Part shown: piece by piece, positions 19,850 through 29,741 of the stretch
Numbering within the stretch: the first letter of the stretch is position 1
How the letters are laid out: the number at the start of each line of letters is the position of its first letter
Assembly (NCBI GenBank): GCA_963575745.1
Contig: CAUYUJ010016162.1
Coordinates: 139,666 to 201,665, forward strand
DNA from: Prorocentrum cordatum
Lineage: Eukaryota; Sar; Dinophyceae; Prorocentrales; Prorocentraceae
DNA: 62,000 nt
Direction: 5' to 3'
Notes under the pieces: generated by a model
Seen by the model: only the letters and a program-made list of their open reading frames with translations
Databases searched by the model: none
What the model was told of the DNA's origin: nothing
Made by a program: the position numbers and the translations under genes

Positions 19850-20338
19850 TGGAAATGGGTCAGGTTTGACCCGTCGGTAAATTTAGTTCTGCCCCCCAAG
19901 CCCTCCCAGGACGAGTTTGACCGCCCTGTGGGGCCCAACGGGGGTGTCGTCCAGAACCGAAATGGATTTGACAAAAGAAAGCAACACATCACTGATCACG
20001 AAAAAAACATAATGTGAGTCATGACACGTTGGCTTCCCACTGTGCACAACTTCTGCATGCACCAGACGCAGGAAACCAGCCCGCAAAAACGAGTCTCTGC
20101 CAAATAATTCTGCCTCAAAATTCCCACCTCCTGCTATCGTGAAAGGCAGGCAGGCTGCGCGCACCGCTTCGAGCAACGAGGCAATCAATTCTACGTTTCC
20201 TTCCACACCTACACGGCAAATGGCGTAAATGGAGACCAGCAGCACCTGCATCCCCCCCAGCGCGACGCGCTGGAAGAAGAGCCTGGATGTGTCGAACTCG
20301 TTGTTCGGGAGGTGCTCTATGCTGGCGATATGACCTGA
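19850..20338 (-). pseudogene. LINE no. 1, endonuclease (EEP) domain, 5' truncated
   Basis: An exonuclease/endonuclease/phosphatase-type domain that nicks target DNA. Visible blocks are 'LLVSIYAICR', 'FTIAGGGNFEAELF' (position of the GDWN motif, here changed to GGGN), 'GKPTCHDSHYVFFVISDVL' and 'DTPVGPHRAVKL' (the SDH/PH motif). The frame stays open up to the (GGA)n tract at 20340, so the N-terminal half was removed or replaced. TAA at 19883-19885 interrupts the frame. Confidence 0.75.
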
Positions 20339-20339
20339 T

Positions 20340-21461
20340 GTGAGAGGAGGAGGAAGTGGAGGAGGAAGAGGAGGAAGAGGAGGAGGAGGAGGAGGAGGAG
20401 GAAGAGGAGGAGGAGGAGGAGAAGGAGGGCGAGGAGGGGGGGGAGGAAGGAGACGAGGCGGAGGCGCGAGGTGGAGAAGGAGGAGGAGGGGGAGGGGGGA
20501 GAGGGGGGGGAGAGGAGGAGGAGGGGGGAGGAGGACGAGGAGGAGGAGAAGAGCAGGGGAGGAGGAGGAGGAGGAGGAGGCGGACGAGGAGGAGGAGGAG
20601 GAGGAGGAGGAGAAGGAGGGGAGGGGGAGGAAGAGGATGAGGAGCAGAGGAGCAGGAGGAGCAGGAGGAGGAGGAGGAGGAGGTGGAGTAGGAGGTGGAG
20701 GAGGAGGAGAGGAGGAGGAGGAGGAGGAGAGGAGAGGAGGAGGAGGAGGAGGAGGAGGAAGGAGGGGGAGCGGGGAATGGGGGAAGAGAGGAGGAGGGGT
20801 GGCAGGAAGAAGGAGGACGAGGAGGAGGAGGAGGAGGAGCCAGCCAGCAGGGGAGGCGGGGGCGGAGGAGGAGGAGGGGAAGGGGCGGAGGGGTGGAGGG
20901 GGGGTGAGGGGAGGGGGAGGTGGAAGGAGGGGAGGAGGAGGAGGAGAGGAGGAGGGAGGACGAGGAGGAGGAGGAGGAGGAGACGAGGAGGAGGAGGAGA
21001 AGGAGGAGGAGGAGAGGAGGATCCTTTGAAGGAGAAGGAGGATGAGGAGGAGGAGGAGGAGGAGGGGGGGGGGAGGAGGAGGAGGAGAAGGAGGAAGAGG
21101 AGGATGGAGGAGGAGCAGCAGCAGGAGGAGTAGAAAGAGGAGGAGGAGGAGGAGGAAGGAGAGGTCTGGGGGAGGGGGGGGAGGAGGAGGAGGAGGAGAG
21201 GAGGAGGGTAGGTTGTTGAGGAGGTTGGAGGCGTGGAAGAGGGAGGAGGAGGAGGAAGGAGGAGGAGGAGAGGAGGAGGAGGAGTTGGAGGAGGAGGAGG
21301 GGGAGGAGAGGAAGAGGAGGAGGAGGAGGCAGGAGCGGAGGAGGAGGACGAGGGGAGGGGGACGGGGAGAAGGGAGTCAGGAGGAGGGGCAGTGGGAGGG
21401 GGAGGAGGAGGAGGGAGGAGGAGGAGGAGGAGGAGGAGGAGGAGGAGGAGGAGGAGGAGAG
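20340..21461. repeat. Giant (GGA)n tract, about 1.1 kb
   Basis: Almost pure purine on the plus strand, made of GGA with AGG/GGG variants. It begins exactly where LINE no. 1 loses its 5' half. Long purine/pyrimidine mirror tracts can form intramolecular triplex DNA. Confidence 0.95.
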
Positions 21462-21739
21462 TGACTGTCTCTCTGTCTCACTGTCTTACCTGGCGGGCGC
21501 CTGCTCTAAGTGCCCTGATTCGCCGCGCCTTGTTTTCCTAACCATACATGCGGCGCCCGCCCGGTGCTGCGCCAACTCGGGCTTCAAGATATTTGTTTTC
21601 TTCAATTTGACAACGCCACAGCTTGCAGCTCAGGTCGGTCTAATATGGAGGAGGAGGAGGAGGAGGAGGATTATGGAGAATGGAGAAGCCAGTCGCACCA
21701 GGGTGCGGGCTCGGTGAACTCAAACATTCCACTTCAGCT
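21462..21739. other. No gene recognised
   Basis: Short spacer with CTGTCTCTCTGTCTC and a small (GGA) run at 21645-21670. No product is seen. Confidence 0.5.
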
Positions 21740-22270
21740 CTACAGAGCGTTCGCAGCAGGGACGGGCGCAGCAGCGGCCACGAGTTCATCCACGGCCATG
21801 CCGTGGGCAGCCGTGCTTACACATGGGGTGAGACCATGACGACCAGCAAGCCCACGGGTGAATTGGCCTCCACCGATCTCGGCGAGGTTATCTCGCCACT
21901 TGCTTGTGATTGCCGAATACTGCGAGGCAACATGGCACGGGTCTTCAGTCGCCGTCTTGCCGCACGACAGAAACACAGGCAGTATGTTTGCACATGGTGA
22001 CGCCCATGCGATGCGTGCACTCGAGTCCGCCCAGCACGACGTGCCACATGCTCGTTGGCGGTGGGCTCGGGAGGCTTGCAGTGGCAGAGCGTGCTACGCG
22101 CATGTCGCGCCGCACGCTTGCCGGAGGTGAGCCCGCACCGCGAGCATCTATTCTGGCTGTGGCGCGGAGCTCAAACGCGTGCGCACTGGACTGGATAGCG
22201 AGCTGTGGCTTGGAGAGGCGCGGGCCGCGCGCTGGCCTCTCAGCCACCCACGGGTCAGCAGCGAGCGAGT
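21740..22270 (-). pseudogene. LINE no. 2, region after RNase H
   Basis: Continues leftward from the RNase H fragment. The frame first reads 'PLTDLLDAQCALVRRKARRAL' and ends with 'MWHVVLGGLECTHRMG', a pattern like the basic helix and C-terminal block that follow RNase H in related elements. Frame changes between sub-blocks show decay. Confidence 0.45.
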
Positions 22271-22967
22271 CAACGAGAGCTCGTCGCGCTTTGCGGCGGA
22301 CGAGGGCACACTGCGCGTCGAGCAGGTCCGTGAGAGGCGCCTCCCCTATCAGCGCAGTTTCCCATGCCTTTTTTGGCGGCCACGCCTGCCCACGCACCAG
22401 CGCAAGCTGTGCCTAGCTTGCGGAAATCGCGGACAGGATCAAAAGCGACGCCAGGGGTGTCCTCGCTCTGCGAAGGCACCCAGATCACCTCGAACTTGCT
22501 GCTGCCTTCGCGACACGCTGCCACAGGTCCTGGTTCGCGCCTTCGCTGGGGCGCAGGTGTCGGCTCAACCCCCACCCATCAAGCAGCGGCAAGTGATCTG
22601 CAGTGGAGCACAGGTCGCCAAGCCAGCCCCCGAGAGCCAGTGCGAACGCGAGAAGCTCAGCAAGAGGCACAGTTCGAGACGGGCCTTCGAGGTCCAAGAC
22701 TATGCCACCCCAGGGGGCCCACTCCGGGAAGAGGCACTTCAGTGCGACGCAGCCGGCCCCCACTCTGCGGCGACGGGGGTCGGCGCTCAACTGCCCACCT
22801 GAACCGTCGCCTAACAGAGTGAGAGCCCCATCGCTAGCGACGCAACCCCCCCAGCCCCGCCCAACCCAGCTCCGCCCGCCGCAGACCCTGCGCGGGTCCG
22901 CGCGCGCAGGCAGGCCACGGAGCCAGCGCGCAGGCCATGCTTCCGCTCCAGCAGGGGCGGACGGCAA
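22270..22967 (-). pseudogene. LINE no. 2, RNase H domain
   Basis: The fold is visible as 'WLRGLPARADP' (linker usual before RNase H in these elements), 'LTLLGDGSGGQLSADPR' (first Asp), 'TVPLAELLAFALAL' (Glu), 'LCSTADHLPLLDGW' (Asp) and 'NQDLWQRV'. The closing block 'FEVIWVPSQSEDTP' (the WVPSH motif) is in another frame, so at least one indel lies near 22490-22570. Confidence 0.75.
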
Positions 22968-23169
22968 GAGGCAAGAGGGCGCCAGCCTTCGCGTAATCTT
23001 CGGGGTCGCGGCTGCAGGGGCACAGCCATATCCCGCGCATCAGGGCCTTTTCCGCTTCACCACAGCAGGGGCGGACAGTCGGCGCCGGGCAGCCCGCCGC
23101 GACCGGGCGCGTCCGCGGCCACCAGGCCCTTGCCTACGACGCAGAGATTGAAGTCAAACCGGCCGCGCT

Positions 23170-23660
23170 GGAGCCATTCACCGCGCACGTGCTTGGCTGC
23201 AGCCCCCCACGGCCCCTTCTCTATGGACTGGCAGAACTCGTGGGCGAACTCCGACGGGTCGACCGCGCAGCGCTCGACCTCCTCGTCGACTTGTCCCCCG
23301 CGCGGCAGGAACCACGCCGGGCCTGCAGGTCAGCCGTCTCGAGGTGCGCGTGACCACTCGCACGGGGGCGGGCGGCTCCAGCCAGCGTCCACGAGGTTGA
23401 CCTGGATCGCGGAGATGGGGCCCAGGACCTCGCGCCTCCTCCTCCTCCTCCTCCTCCTCCTCCTCCTCCTCCTCCTCCTCCTCCTCCTCCTCCTTCTCCT
23501 CCTCCTTCTCCTCCTGCCCCCGAGGCTGATGGTCGTCTTGTAGAGGAATTTCCAGGCCTGGGCGACGCGCACGCGGTAGGCTGTTGATCCAGAAGTTGAG
23601 ACGCTCGGCGCGGGCAGCGGTGATGCACCTGCCCGGCGCCTTGCCTGCGATGGCTCGTAG
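23170..23660 (-). pseudogene. LINE no. 2, post-RT region with a (TCC)n insertion
   Basis: The blocks 'ERLNFWINSLP', 'RVAQAWKFLYKTTISLGG' and 'GPISAIQVNLVDAGWSRP' match the segment between RT and zinc knuckle in dinoflagellate LINEs; compare 'APISALAVSLHRIGW' in element no. 1. A (TCC)n tract (23436-23515, GGA on the coding strand) sits between the second and third block, in place of a handful of residues. The RT core that should lie upstream is not present. Confidence 0.6.
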
Positions 23661-23704
23661 CACGCGGCGTCTCCGGGCCACGGCGACGACGCCGCGCGCG
23701 CCGC

Positions 23705-24046
23705 TCACCCGCGGCCGCGCCCCCCGCCCCCCGCGCGCCGGCACCTGCCACTCTCTTCATCCAGGATGTCGCGGGCCTCCGGGAGCGCGGCCTCGACCGT
23801 AGCGACCCAGTTGGCGTGGGCGAAGTCCATCCTCGCGGCAATGCTCGGCATGGTCGGGTGAAAGACGCGGCCTCTGCCCTCTGCGGCGCCGACAAGGTGC
23901 CGCTCGAATTCCGGGCAGCTGCCCGCGACATCCGAGGCTTGGCCCCAAGCGTCATCCGTAATCGCGAGGGGCGGTGCGTCAGGAACCGCAGTGGCGATGA
24001 CACTCGCATGGAGGGTGTCGAACTCGTCGCGCAAGTGTTCTAACAA
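23705..24046 (-). pseudogene. LINE no. 2, probable linker before RT
   Basis: A 114-residue frame with 'ANWVATVEAALPEARDILDEE', a pattern like the helical segment between endonuclease and RT in this element type. Because post-RT sequence begins only about 50 bases further on, the RT itself seems to be deleted. The family match is tentative. Confidence 0.4.
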
Positions 24047-24083
24047 ACGCCCCTCCTGGCTCTCAAGGCCTCTGCCCGCGCCT

Positions 24084-24367
24084 TAGACATTTTGTTTTTC
24101 GGGTCGGAGACCTTCTCTGGTCTGTCTCGGGCAGGGCGCGAGTGTTAGCTCCAGGGCGCAAGTCCAGACACCACTGTACACCTGCACATGTGCATGCTGG
24201 TTAGATTCAGAGATCGAGACATTCATTGCTCTTTTGTCGTGCGTGCATTTCGTACATGCTTTTGGCTTAAGGGCGCCCTCAGATACCTGTACATGCTGTC
24301 CCCCTCCAGAGGAAAAGGATACACTCTCTCTTTGTTTGGTGACTCCCTCGTTCGTTTTGGATTTACA
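24084..24367 (+). repeat. 5' LTR of the copia element
   Basis: It aligns to the 3' LTR through shared blocks such as 'GTACACCTGCACATGTGCAT', 'TTGGCTTAAGGGCGC', 'AGATAC-TGTACATG' and 'TTCGTTTTGGA'. The 3' end is set at TTACA just before the primer-binding site. The left end is uncertain, because similarity fades before about 24130. Confidence 0.8.
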
Positions 24368-24369
24368 TT

Positions 24370-24382
24370 TGGCAGCGGAGCC
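24370..24382 (+). promoter_or_regulatory. Primer-binding site, initiator tRNA-Met type
   Basis: TGGCAGCGGAGCC begins two bases after the LTR end. It matches 10 of 13 positions of TGGTATCAGAGCC, the site complementary to the initiator tRNA-Met 3' end that primes many copia elements. Confidence 0.6.
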
Positions 24383-24415
24383 TCTGGTCGATACAAGGGG
24401 GCCCCCAGCTTCCTC

Positions 24416-24751
24416 ATGGCGGGCGAAGCTGGACAAGGCCCTGGTCAGACCCCCGAGCTGGGTTTCTCACAAGCCCAGAAGAAAGAGCTGCCAAAGATGA
24501 TCACAGCGGCCATCCAGTCCGCAATCGGCTCGACGGAGGTCTCGCAGAATGTGTCTGAGGGCGCAGGTTGGCAGCTGCGAGACTGGAGTACTCAGCCAGC
24601 CGATCCTTGGGAGTCTAGCCACCCGTGGCAGTCTTCCTGGCGCAGGCCGAGTCCAGCATGGGATGGGCCCGATTCGCGGGAGCTTGCCCCAGTTCCAGTC
24701 GTCGCGCAAATGGCATCGGGGGCGGTGTCGACACGATCACAGGCATGCTAG
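24416..24751 (+). pseudogene. Copia element, start of gag-like frame
   Basis: The first ATG after the primer-binding site opens a 111-residue frame that starts MAGEAGQGPGQTPELG, with a helical 'KKELPKMITAAIQSAIG' segment and Trp-rich 'WQLRDWST...DPWESSHPWQSSW'. It then ends, and the reading continues in other frames up to about 26.7 kb. No Cys-His knuckle is seen, so the gag assignment rests on position. Confidence 0.45.
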
Positions 24752-25265
24752 TTCCAGTGGGTTTAGAAGGCAAGGTAGGAGTGATGATCAGATCAATGTC
24801 TGCACGCCCATGTCTCACCTCCCGCCTGGACACCGCACCATTCGAGTAGACGAGCTGGGAGATCCCAGAGATTCTTCCTGCCCCGAGCCCGTTCGCCAGA
24901 ATCACGGAGCTTCAGGAGCAGAGCTTCTCGCCAAGACGGGGTCGAAATACTTGTGGACTCTTCCTCCCAGGCCTCCTCTCCCTCGCTCTTCGGCGCTGGC
25001 GGTGATCCACGAGACTTCCGAGGGGCCCCAGGACGAGGTCTGACTAGCGTCGGAACCTGAGAATCTGGAAAAGGGCTCGCCTGATGATCTTGGGTCCTCT
25101 GGGGGGCCTCGGGACCCTGACGTCGGAGCGACGACCAATGGCCAAGAACGTTGCCTGGAATGGCGGGGACACGCCCCCGCCAGCAGCCGTGCAATTTCAG
25201 AGCAGGGTCAGGTAGAGAGCGGTCCGGGGCTTGGCGTCCTGAGATTCGGAGTCGAGTCCATCCAG

Positions 25266-26665
25266 TTGTCGGCCGGCCCCCCAGTTGGGCCTCGCCGACG
25301 ACACCCACTGCGCATCTCCCCGGACTTCAGCTCCGAGAACGGCAAGGGCCCTGGAAAGTCGCCCTACCCCGACAGCTTGTCCCCACGTACCTCTCGGGGC
25401 CAAACTACAGCCACGTCTTGCGGAGACCGCCATTCAGAGTCCAATCCTTCGTTTTCCCCAGAAGTTATCGGTCACGAGCGGATCTGCTGCAGAGATTCCA
25501 GTGCCCGATGCCCCGACGCAGCCCCTGACTCACCGTCTCACGAAGAGCGAGGTGCCTCCCGACCTGTCGATCTGGGCGAGTCGTTGAGCGGGAACTGTCT
25601 CGAGGCTGGCGACCGATCTCATATGGTCGGGTACCTCGTGGGCTGCTGCGACCGGGAGGCTCTACCCGCAGTCCTTTACGAGAGCGCAGAGGAGGTTCAC
25701 CTCGGCCCAGATGGAGTGACACCATCCTGCCGACCAGACGTTCAGCCGGAGCAACAAGGACAGATTATGGCGGAAGTACGGGGTGCGGGAGCTCCGCCTG
25801 ACCTAGCAGGTCACTCGCTCGCCGGGGGCAAAGGAACAGCCCCGAGTCCAGAAGGAGTCCCCTCGGCCGACCCAGAGGTCGACAGCCTCGGGAGGAAAGA
25901 GAGAGCCTCTTCCCAGAGCAGCAAGGGGTCTATGCCCCCTCGTCGCAACATGAAGGCCGAGATCTGCGAGGCCGAGCCGCCCATGACTGTCTCGATCCCG
26001 AAGCACATGAGGGACCTCGGCCTGCGCGAGATGGAGGCCTACGACCCTTTGACTCCGATGGACGTGGATGCTCTTCCGCGACGCCGTCGCGTCAAGAGAC
26101 AGGGCACCAGGAATCCGACGAGAAGGTGGACCAGGCCATGAAGACGACGCAGGATATGCAACAGGCCCTGCTCAGGTCCAACCAGGAGCTCTCCCAGCAG
26201 ATAGGCACGCTCACGCTCCATGCGTCGCATTACCAGCAGCAGCTTCAGGCGATCCAGGCAGCACAGTCAGCGGTGAACGATGGGGTTCCACTTGATCTCG
26301 CTGAAGATACCACAGCAGGCGGAGGCGCCCGCGGCGGCCCCCCGCCCTGCGGAGGAGATGTCGGAGGCGGAGATCACGACGAGATTTACCTGATCCGGAC
26401 CTCGCTCCAGAAGGCAGCCCAGAAGGGCCCGCAGGGTATGATCGAGCACGGGAGCGCCATGAGCCAAGTTGACGACTCGTCCGTTCTCTCCCGCTCGCTC
26501 TCCCCCGACTTCCACAGCCCGGGACACAGGGAACGAAAGGGGTTGAAGAGGGATCTCGAACGCCTGAGAACGACCGGGGCTCGTTCTGGCCTTCCGAAGG
26601 CTGGCAAGGACCCTCCGCGGAAGTCAGCGATAATCCACCCTCTGGGGTCTCCATCATCCCAGTGA
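25266..26665 (+). pseudogene. Copia element, 5' internal region (two overlapping frames)
   Basis: A frame at 25266-26141, rich in Pro, Ser and charged residues, overlaps one at 26126-26665 with a Gln-rich coiled coil ('LLRSNQELSQQIGTL', 'HYQQQLQAIQAAQ'). The position is that of gag/protease. I do not see an aspartic protease DTG motif in any frame with confidence. Confidence 0.4.
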
Positions 26666-26942
26666 TTCATGCGCCCGGCTGGGCTAGTGTTTTTTGTCGG
26701 ACGGCTTGTGCGACGTTTTTGAGCACGAAATGTTTGACGGCACTGTGGACCGCCTGTGGGCCAGACTCAAGGAAGTCCGAGACTTTCCAGCATATTATTC
26801 TGAGACGCTCTGGCTTCCCAGACGGGCGGCCAATGTCCGAAGGAAGCAGTGCGCTAAGGTTGCCTTTGTTGAAGTCGTCTGACCTCCTCGACTTGCGAAT
26901 GCTGCTGCTCGGGCCAGTCTCGTCTGTCTCGCATCCTGGGAC

Positions 26943-27400
26943 ATGTCCACGGGGTGGGATTTTCGGGAGGCCTCGGATCGAAACAGGACCCGAGCTTTCG
27001 TTCGTGATCATACGCCGGAGATGTTGTTCCTCCAACCCCCATGTCGAGTAATCAGCAAGGTTTGGCGAGTTTCGGAGGCGGTCATGGACCCGTCGGAGAG
27101 GGCGAGAGCTGGAGCCGAAGGCGAGCTCTTGCTCGGCTGCGCCGTCGAGCTGGCTCGCGCGCAGATAAAGCATGAAAACGGGCATTTTGCGTTCGAGCAC
27201 CCCGAAGGAACTACTTCCTGGACCTCTCCTCCTCTCTCCTCGCCCCTCGAGTCTCCAGGCATCGGGGGGGTCGCCGTTGACCTCCGCCGTTTTGGTTTGT
27301 CTGTTGACGGGGGGCGTCTCAATGGGAAGCCGACCAGGCTGCCTCCAATAGTCCGTGTTTCCTCGAAAGTTTCAGGCACTGCCGATGCACGGGGGGCCGC
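26943..27400 (+). pseudogene. Copia element, methyltransferase-like 'PPC / EHP' domain
   Basis: One frame reads 'GWDFREASDRNR', then 'PEMLFLQPPCRVISK', then 'HFAFEHPEGTTSW', then 'VDLRRFGLS', with 'LNGKPTRL' at the end. This succession of a D-containing strand, a hydrophobic strand ending in PPC, an EHP-type strand and a Cys/Arg-Phe-Gly block is a domain often found just before integrase in dinoflagellate copia elements. It resembles the core of cytosine-5 methyltransferases (PC motif). Catalytic activity is not shown, and the S-adenosylmethionine site is not clear. Confidence 0.6.
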
Positions 27401-27754
27401 GCCCACGCCCAGTTCGCGGGCGGACGAGACACTGCGAGAGCTTGGATGCATCAGCCAGACCTTGCTCGGATGCTCGTTCACGGTCTCTGGTTTCACGTCT
27501 CGAGAGTCGCTGGGCACTGCTCGGTTGAGGAAGCTGCCGGGATCATCCATCTCCTCCTTCCTCCTTTCTCATCTGCTGCCGCCGCCGTCGGCCGGGCCAA
27601 ACCGTCGCCGCGATTCCGCCCGATGCCCCTTCCACCCGCGCTCTCTTCGATCACAGTCAACGAGTCATTTTCCGAAGGGGTCCTGGGTCTGGAGCAGGCG
27701 GAAGTCGAGGCGGATCCCGCGGACGCTGAGAAAGAAGAGGGGCCCGGGGGTGAG

Positions 27755-28340
27755 ATAGGCATTGATTCCAAAGCCAGGGCCCTGGCGAAGAAGGTGCACA
27801 AGGACCTCGGAGACCCTCGCAAAGACTTCTTTACGCGCGGGCAGCTCAGACCAGACCCGAGGTCATCCGATATGTGGTTTTGCAGTTTTGGCGCCCTGAT
27901 TGCCAGTCTCAGGTTCGCCTTGCCGAGAGGAGAAAGACGGGTATGCCCCGTGCCTTCCAGTTCAATCGGATCGTGGTGGTCGACATTGTGCTCGTGAGTG
28001 TGCTAGGAGAATATATACCCACGTCTCGGCACGACGGAACGGCCAGGGGGGCATGGTCCACTTTCTTGAGGACCTGGCTCCGATACTTGGTGCCCCGGAT
28101 ATAGTGACGAGCGACGGCGGGGGGAGTCTCTCGGTGAGTTCGAGCGAGGCATCGAATTGCACGGCACGTACCAACACGCATGTGACCCAGATGCCCCACA
28201 CCAGAACGGCCGCGGTGAGCAGCACGGGGTCTGGGTCAAGGACTTGCTTGTCAAGGGCGCCCAGCGACAAGGCTTTGGGACCTCTTGGGGATTTTGATTT
28301 GCTTCTCTGGGTAATCGTGTCGGCCAAGAATCAGCACTTC
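27755..28340 (+). pseudogene. Copia element, integrase core (frameshifted)
   Basis: The integrase inserts the DNA copy. 'ALAKKVHKDLGDPRKDF' occupies the position of the HHCC region. 'FNRIVVVDIVLVSVLGEY' gives the first catalytic Asp, 'PDIVTSDGGGSL' the second, and 'PHQNGRGEQHG' (28197 onward, another frame) the Glu of the DD35E motif. The three catalytic residues survive in the DNA, but in more than one frame. Confidence 0.75.
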
Positions 28341-28360
28341 CATCGAGGCGGATTTGCCCC

Positions 28361-28840
28361 GTGCCAAACCCGGGGACCCCCGCGGATTTCATGCCGGACA
28401 CCGCCAACAACCCCGTTGCTTTTGACGACCTGGGCGAGCAGGCCTGGGACCAGGACGCCGCTGCTCAGGAGTTCTCGAGGGCCCAGGCGGTGCGCCACTA
28501 CGCCAAGAAAGAGCTTTTTGCTTCCTCCAGCGCGGCCAAAGTGAATATTGCCGCCAAGTCCCAGGGGCCCATCGGGGCCAGAAGTTTCTTCCAGGACAGT
28601 GGGTTTACGTGTGGCGACGCCCCCCCGCGCCTCTTCCGGGACCTACGGGCGGGTGGGACGGGCATGGTGGTGGCCACGCGCGGGCGTCGATTCGAGGACG
28701 TTTGCGGAAGTGCAGTTCGGACTAGGTCCGCCCAGGAACCCACCCAGAGGTCGAGGAGACGAGTTGATCCAAGATGAGGCGGTGGAGCTGATCAGGCCGG
28801 TGAGAGGGAGCCGACAATCCTACGGGGTGGTCGCCCGCGA
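28361..28840 (+). pseudogene. Copia element, integrase C-terminal region
   Basis: Starts 'MPNPGTPADFMPDTANN' and includes 'EFSRAQAVRHYAKKELFAS', the helical region after the core. It is followed in another frame by 'PGQWVYVWRRPP' near 28595-28630, a hallmark of this region, and 'ELIQDEAVELIRPVRG' near 28765-28810. Frame changes between these blocks show decay. Confidence 0.65.
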
Positions 28841-29475
28841 GGCCCCCCCACCCCCGGAGGCGTGGGATCCTCTCCGACAGACCCTCCCCCGACCCCCCCT
28901 CGGGCGAAGTGGTCGGCGGGTCCGGACTGGATGCCTCGGCCGAGGGCGGGGCAGCTCTCTGCGGTTCCCTCTCGCTCGCGCGGTCAAGCTCCCCCACCTC
29001 TGCCCGAGGTCCGGGAAGCGAGCTCCACCGAGACCGGCCCACCTTCACCAGCGTCGGAACCCTCCTCCTCGGAGCCTGCTCAGAAGCGGCCCAGAGGCGG
29101 CATCGTTGACGGAGAGCTTCAGACGGTCGAGGAGGCTTCTACTCCTTTTGCGATCCCCGATTCTCTTCCTGCCCCTGTCCCCCCGCTCCCTCCCCCTCTG
29201 CCCCTGCCCCCCCCCCCTTCCGGCAGTGGGCCTGGCTCTCGGGACAGCCGCGCCACCTCAGGAGGCCCCGCTCCAGGAGCACCCGCGGGGAAGATGCTCA
29301 GCGGCCGCCACAAGGGGTTCCTCGGATTCCAGTCGCGGAGCCGCGCTGAGAGAGCATCAGCTTAGACAGGTGCGTGATCTTTCTTCCAGAGGCCGCCCCC
29401 TTCCGGCCCCCACGCGGGTCGAAGAGTTTGGCACCCCCCCCCCTTCGCGCGGGGCACGGCACGCTGTCGACGATC

Positions 29476-29539
<64 letters not shown>

Positions 29540-29740
29540 CGACAGGCCCGCCCTCGTGCCGCAGAGAGCGAGACAGACCACATGGACATCTCAGAACTTT
29601 AGGCCCCCGACGGCGACGACGACCTCCTCTCCCTCCTCAACGGCCTCTTAGAGCCAGAGCTTTAGTCCTATTTCCAGGATCCGGACGACAGTCTCGTTCG
29701 CCACGGCTGCAGCGGCTCCTGGTGGAACTACGCTAACGGA
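28841..29740 (+). other. Pro/Ser-rich spacer of the copia element with a (GA)n run
   Basis: Low-complexity coding-type DNA between integrase and RT, as is usual for these elements. 29478-29535 is an uninterrupted (GA)n dinucleotide run. Confidence 0.7.
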
Positions 29741-29741
29741 A

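Larger units (their letters stand above)
15950..20339 (-). mobile_element. Decayed LINE (non-LTR retrotransposon) no. 1
   Basis: Reading leftward on the minus strand, the order is endonuclease, linker, reverse transcriptase, CCHC-type knuckle, RNase H and a Cys-rich C-terminal domain, the order usual for dinoflagellate LINEs. The open frame ends with TGA at 15950-15952. It is broken by TAA at 19883, a frame change near 19150-19180, TAG at 18673, a one-base frameshift near 17310 and TAG at 16553. The 5' part is missing, because the frame runs straight into the (GGA)n tract at 20340. No ORF1 is visible upstream of the tract. Confidence 0.9.

Noticed and set aside
20340-21464. Long Glu/Gly/Arg open frames (also at 13366-13797, 14313-15830, 36287-37425 and others)
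   Set aside because: They translate GGA/TCC or GTC microsatellites, which stay open in all frames. There is no domain or splice support.
24046-24436. Minus-strand frame over the 5' LTR and its twin over the 3' LTR (31683-32675)
   Set aside because: The shared peptides are the antisense of the LTR repeat and not a gene. The downstream part of the second one is the real LINE endonuclease fragment.
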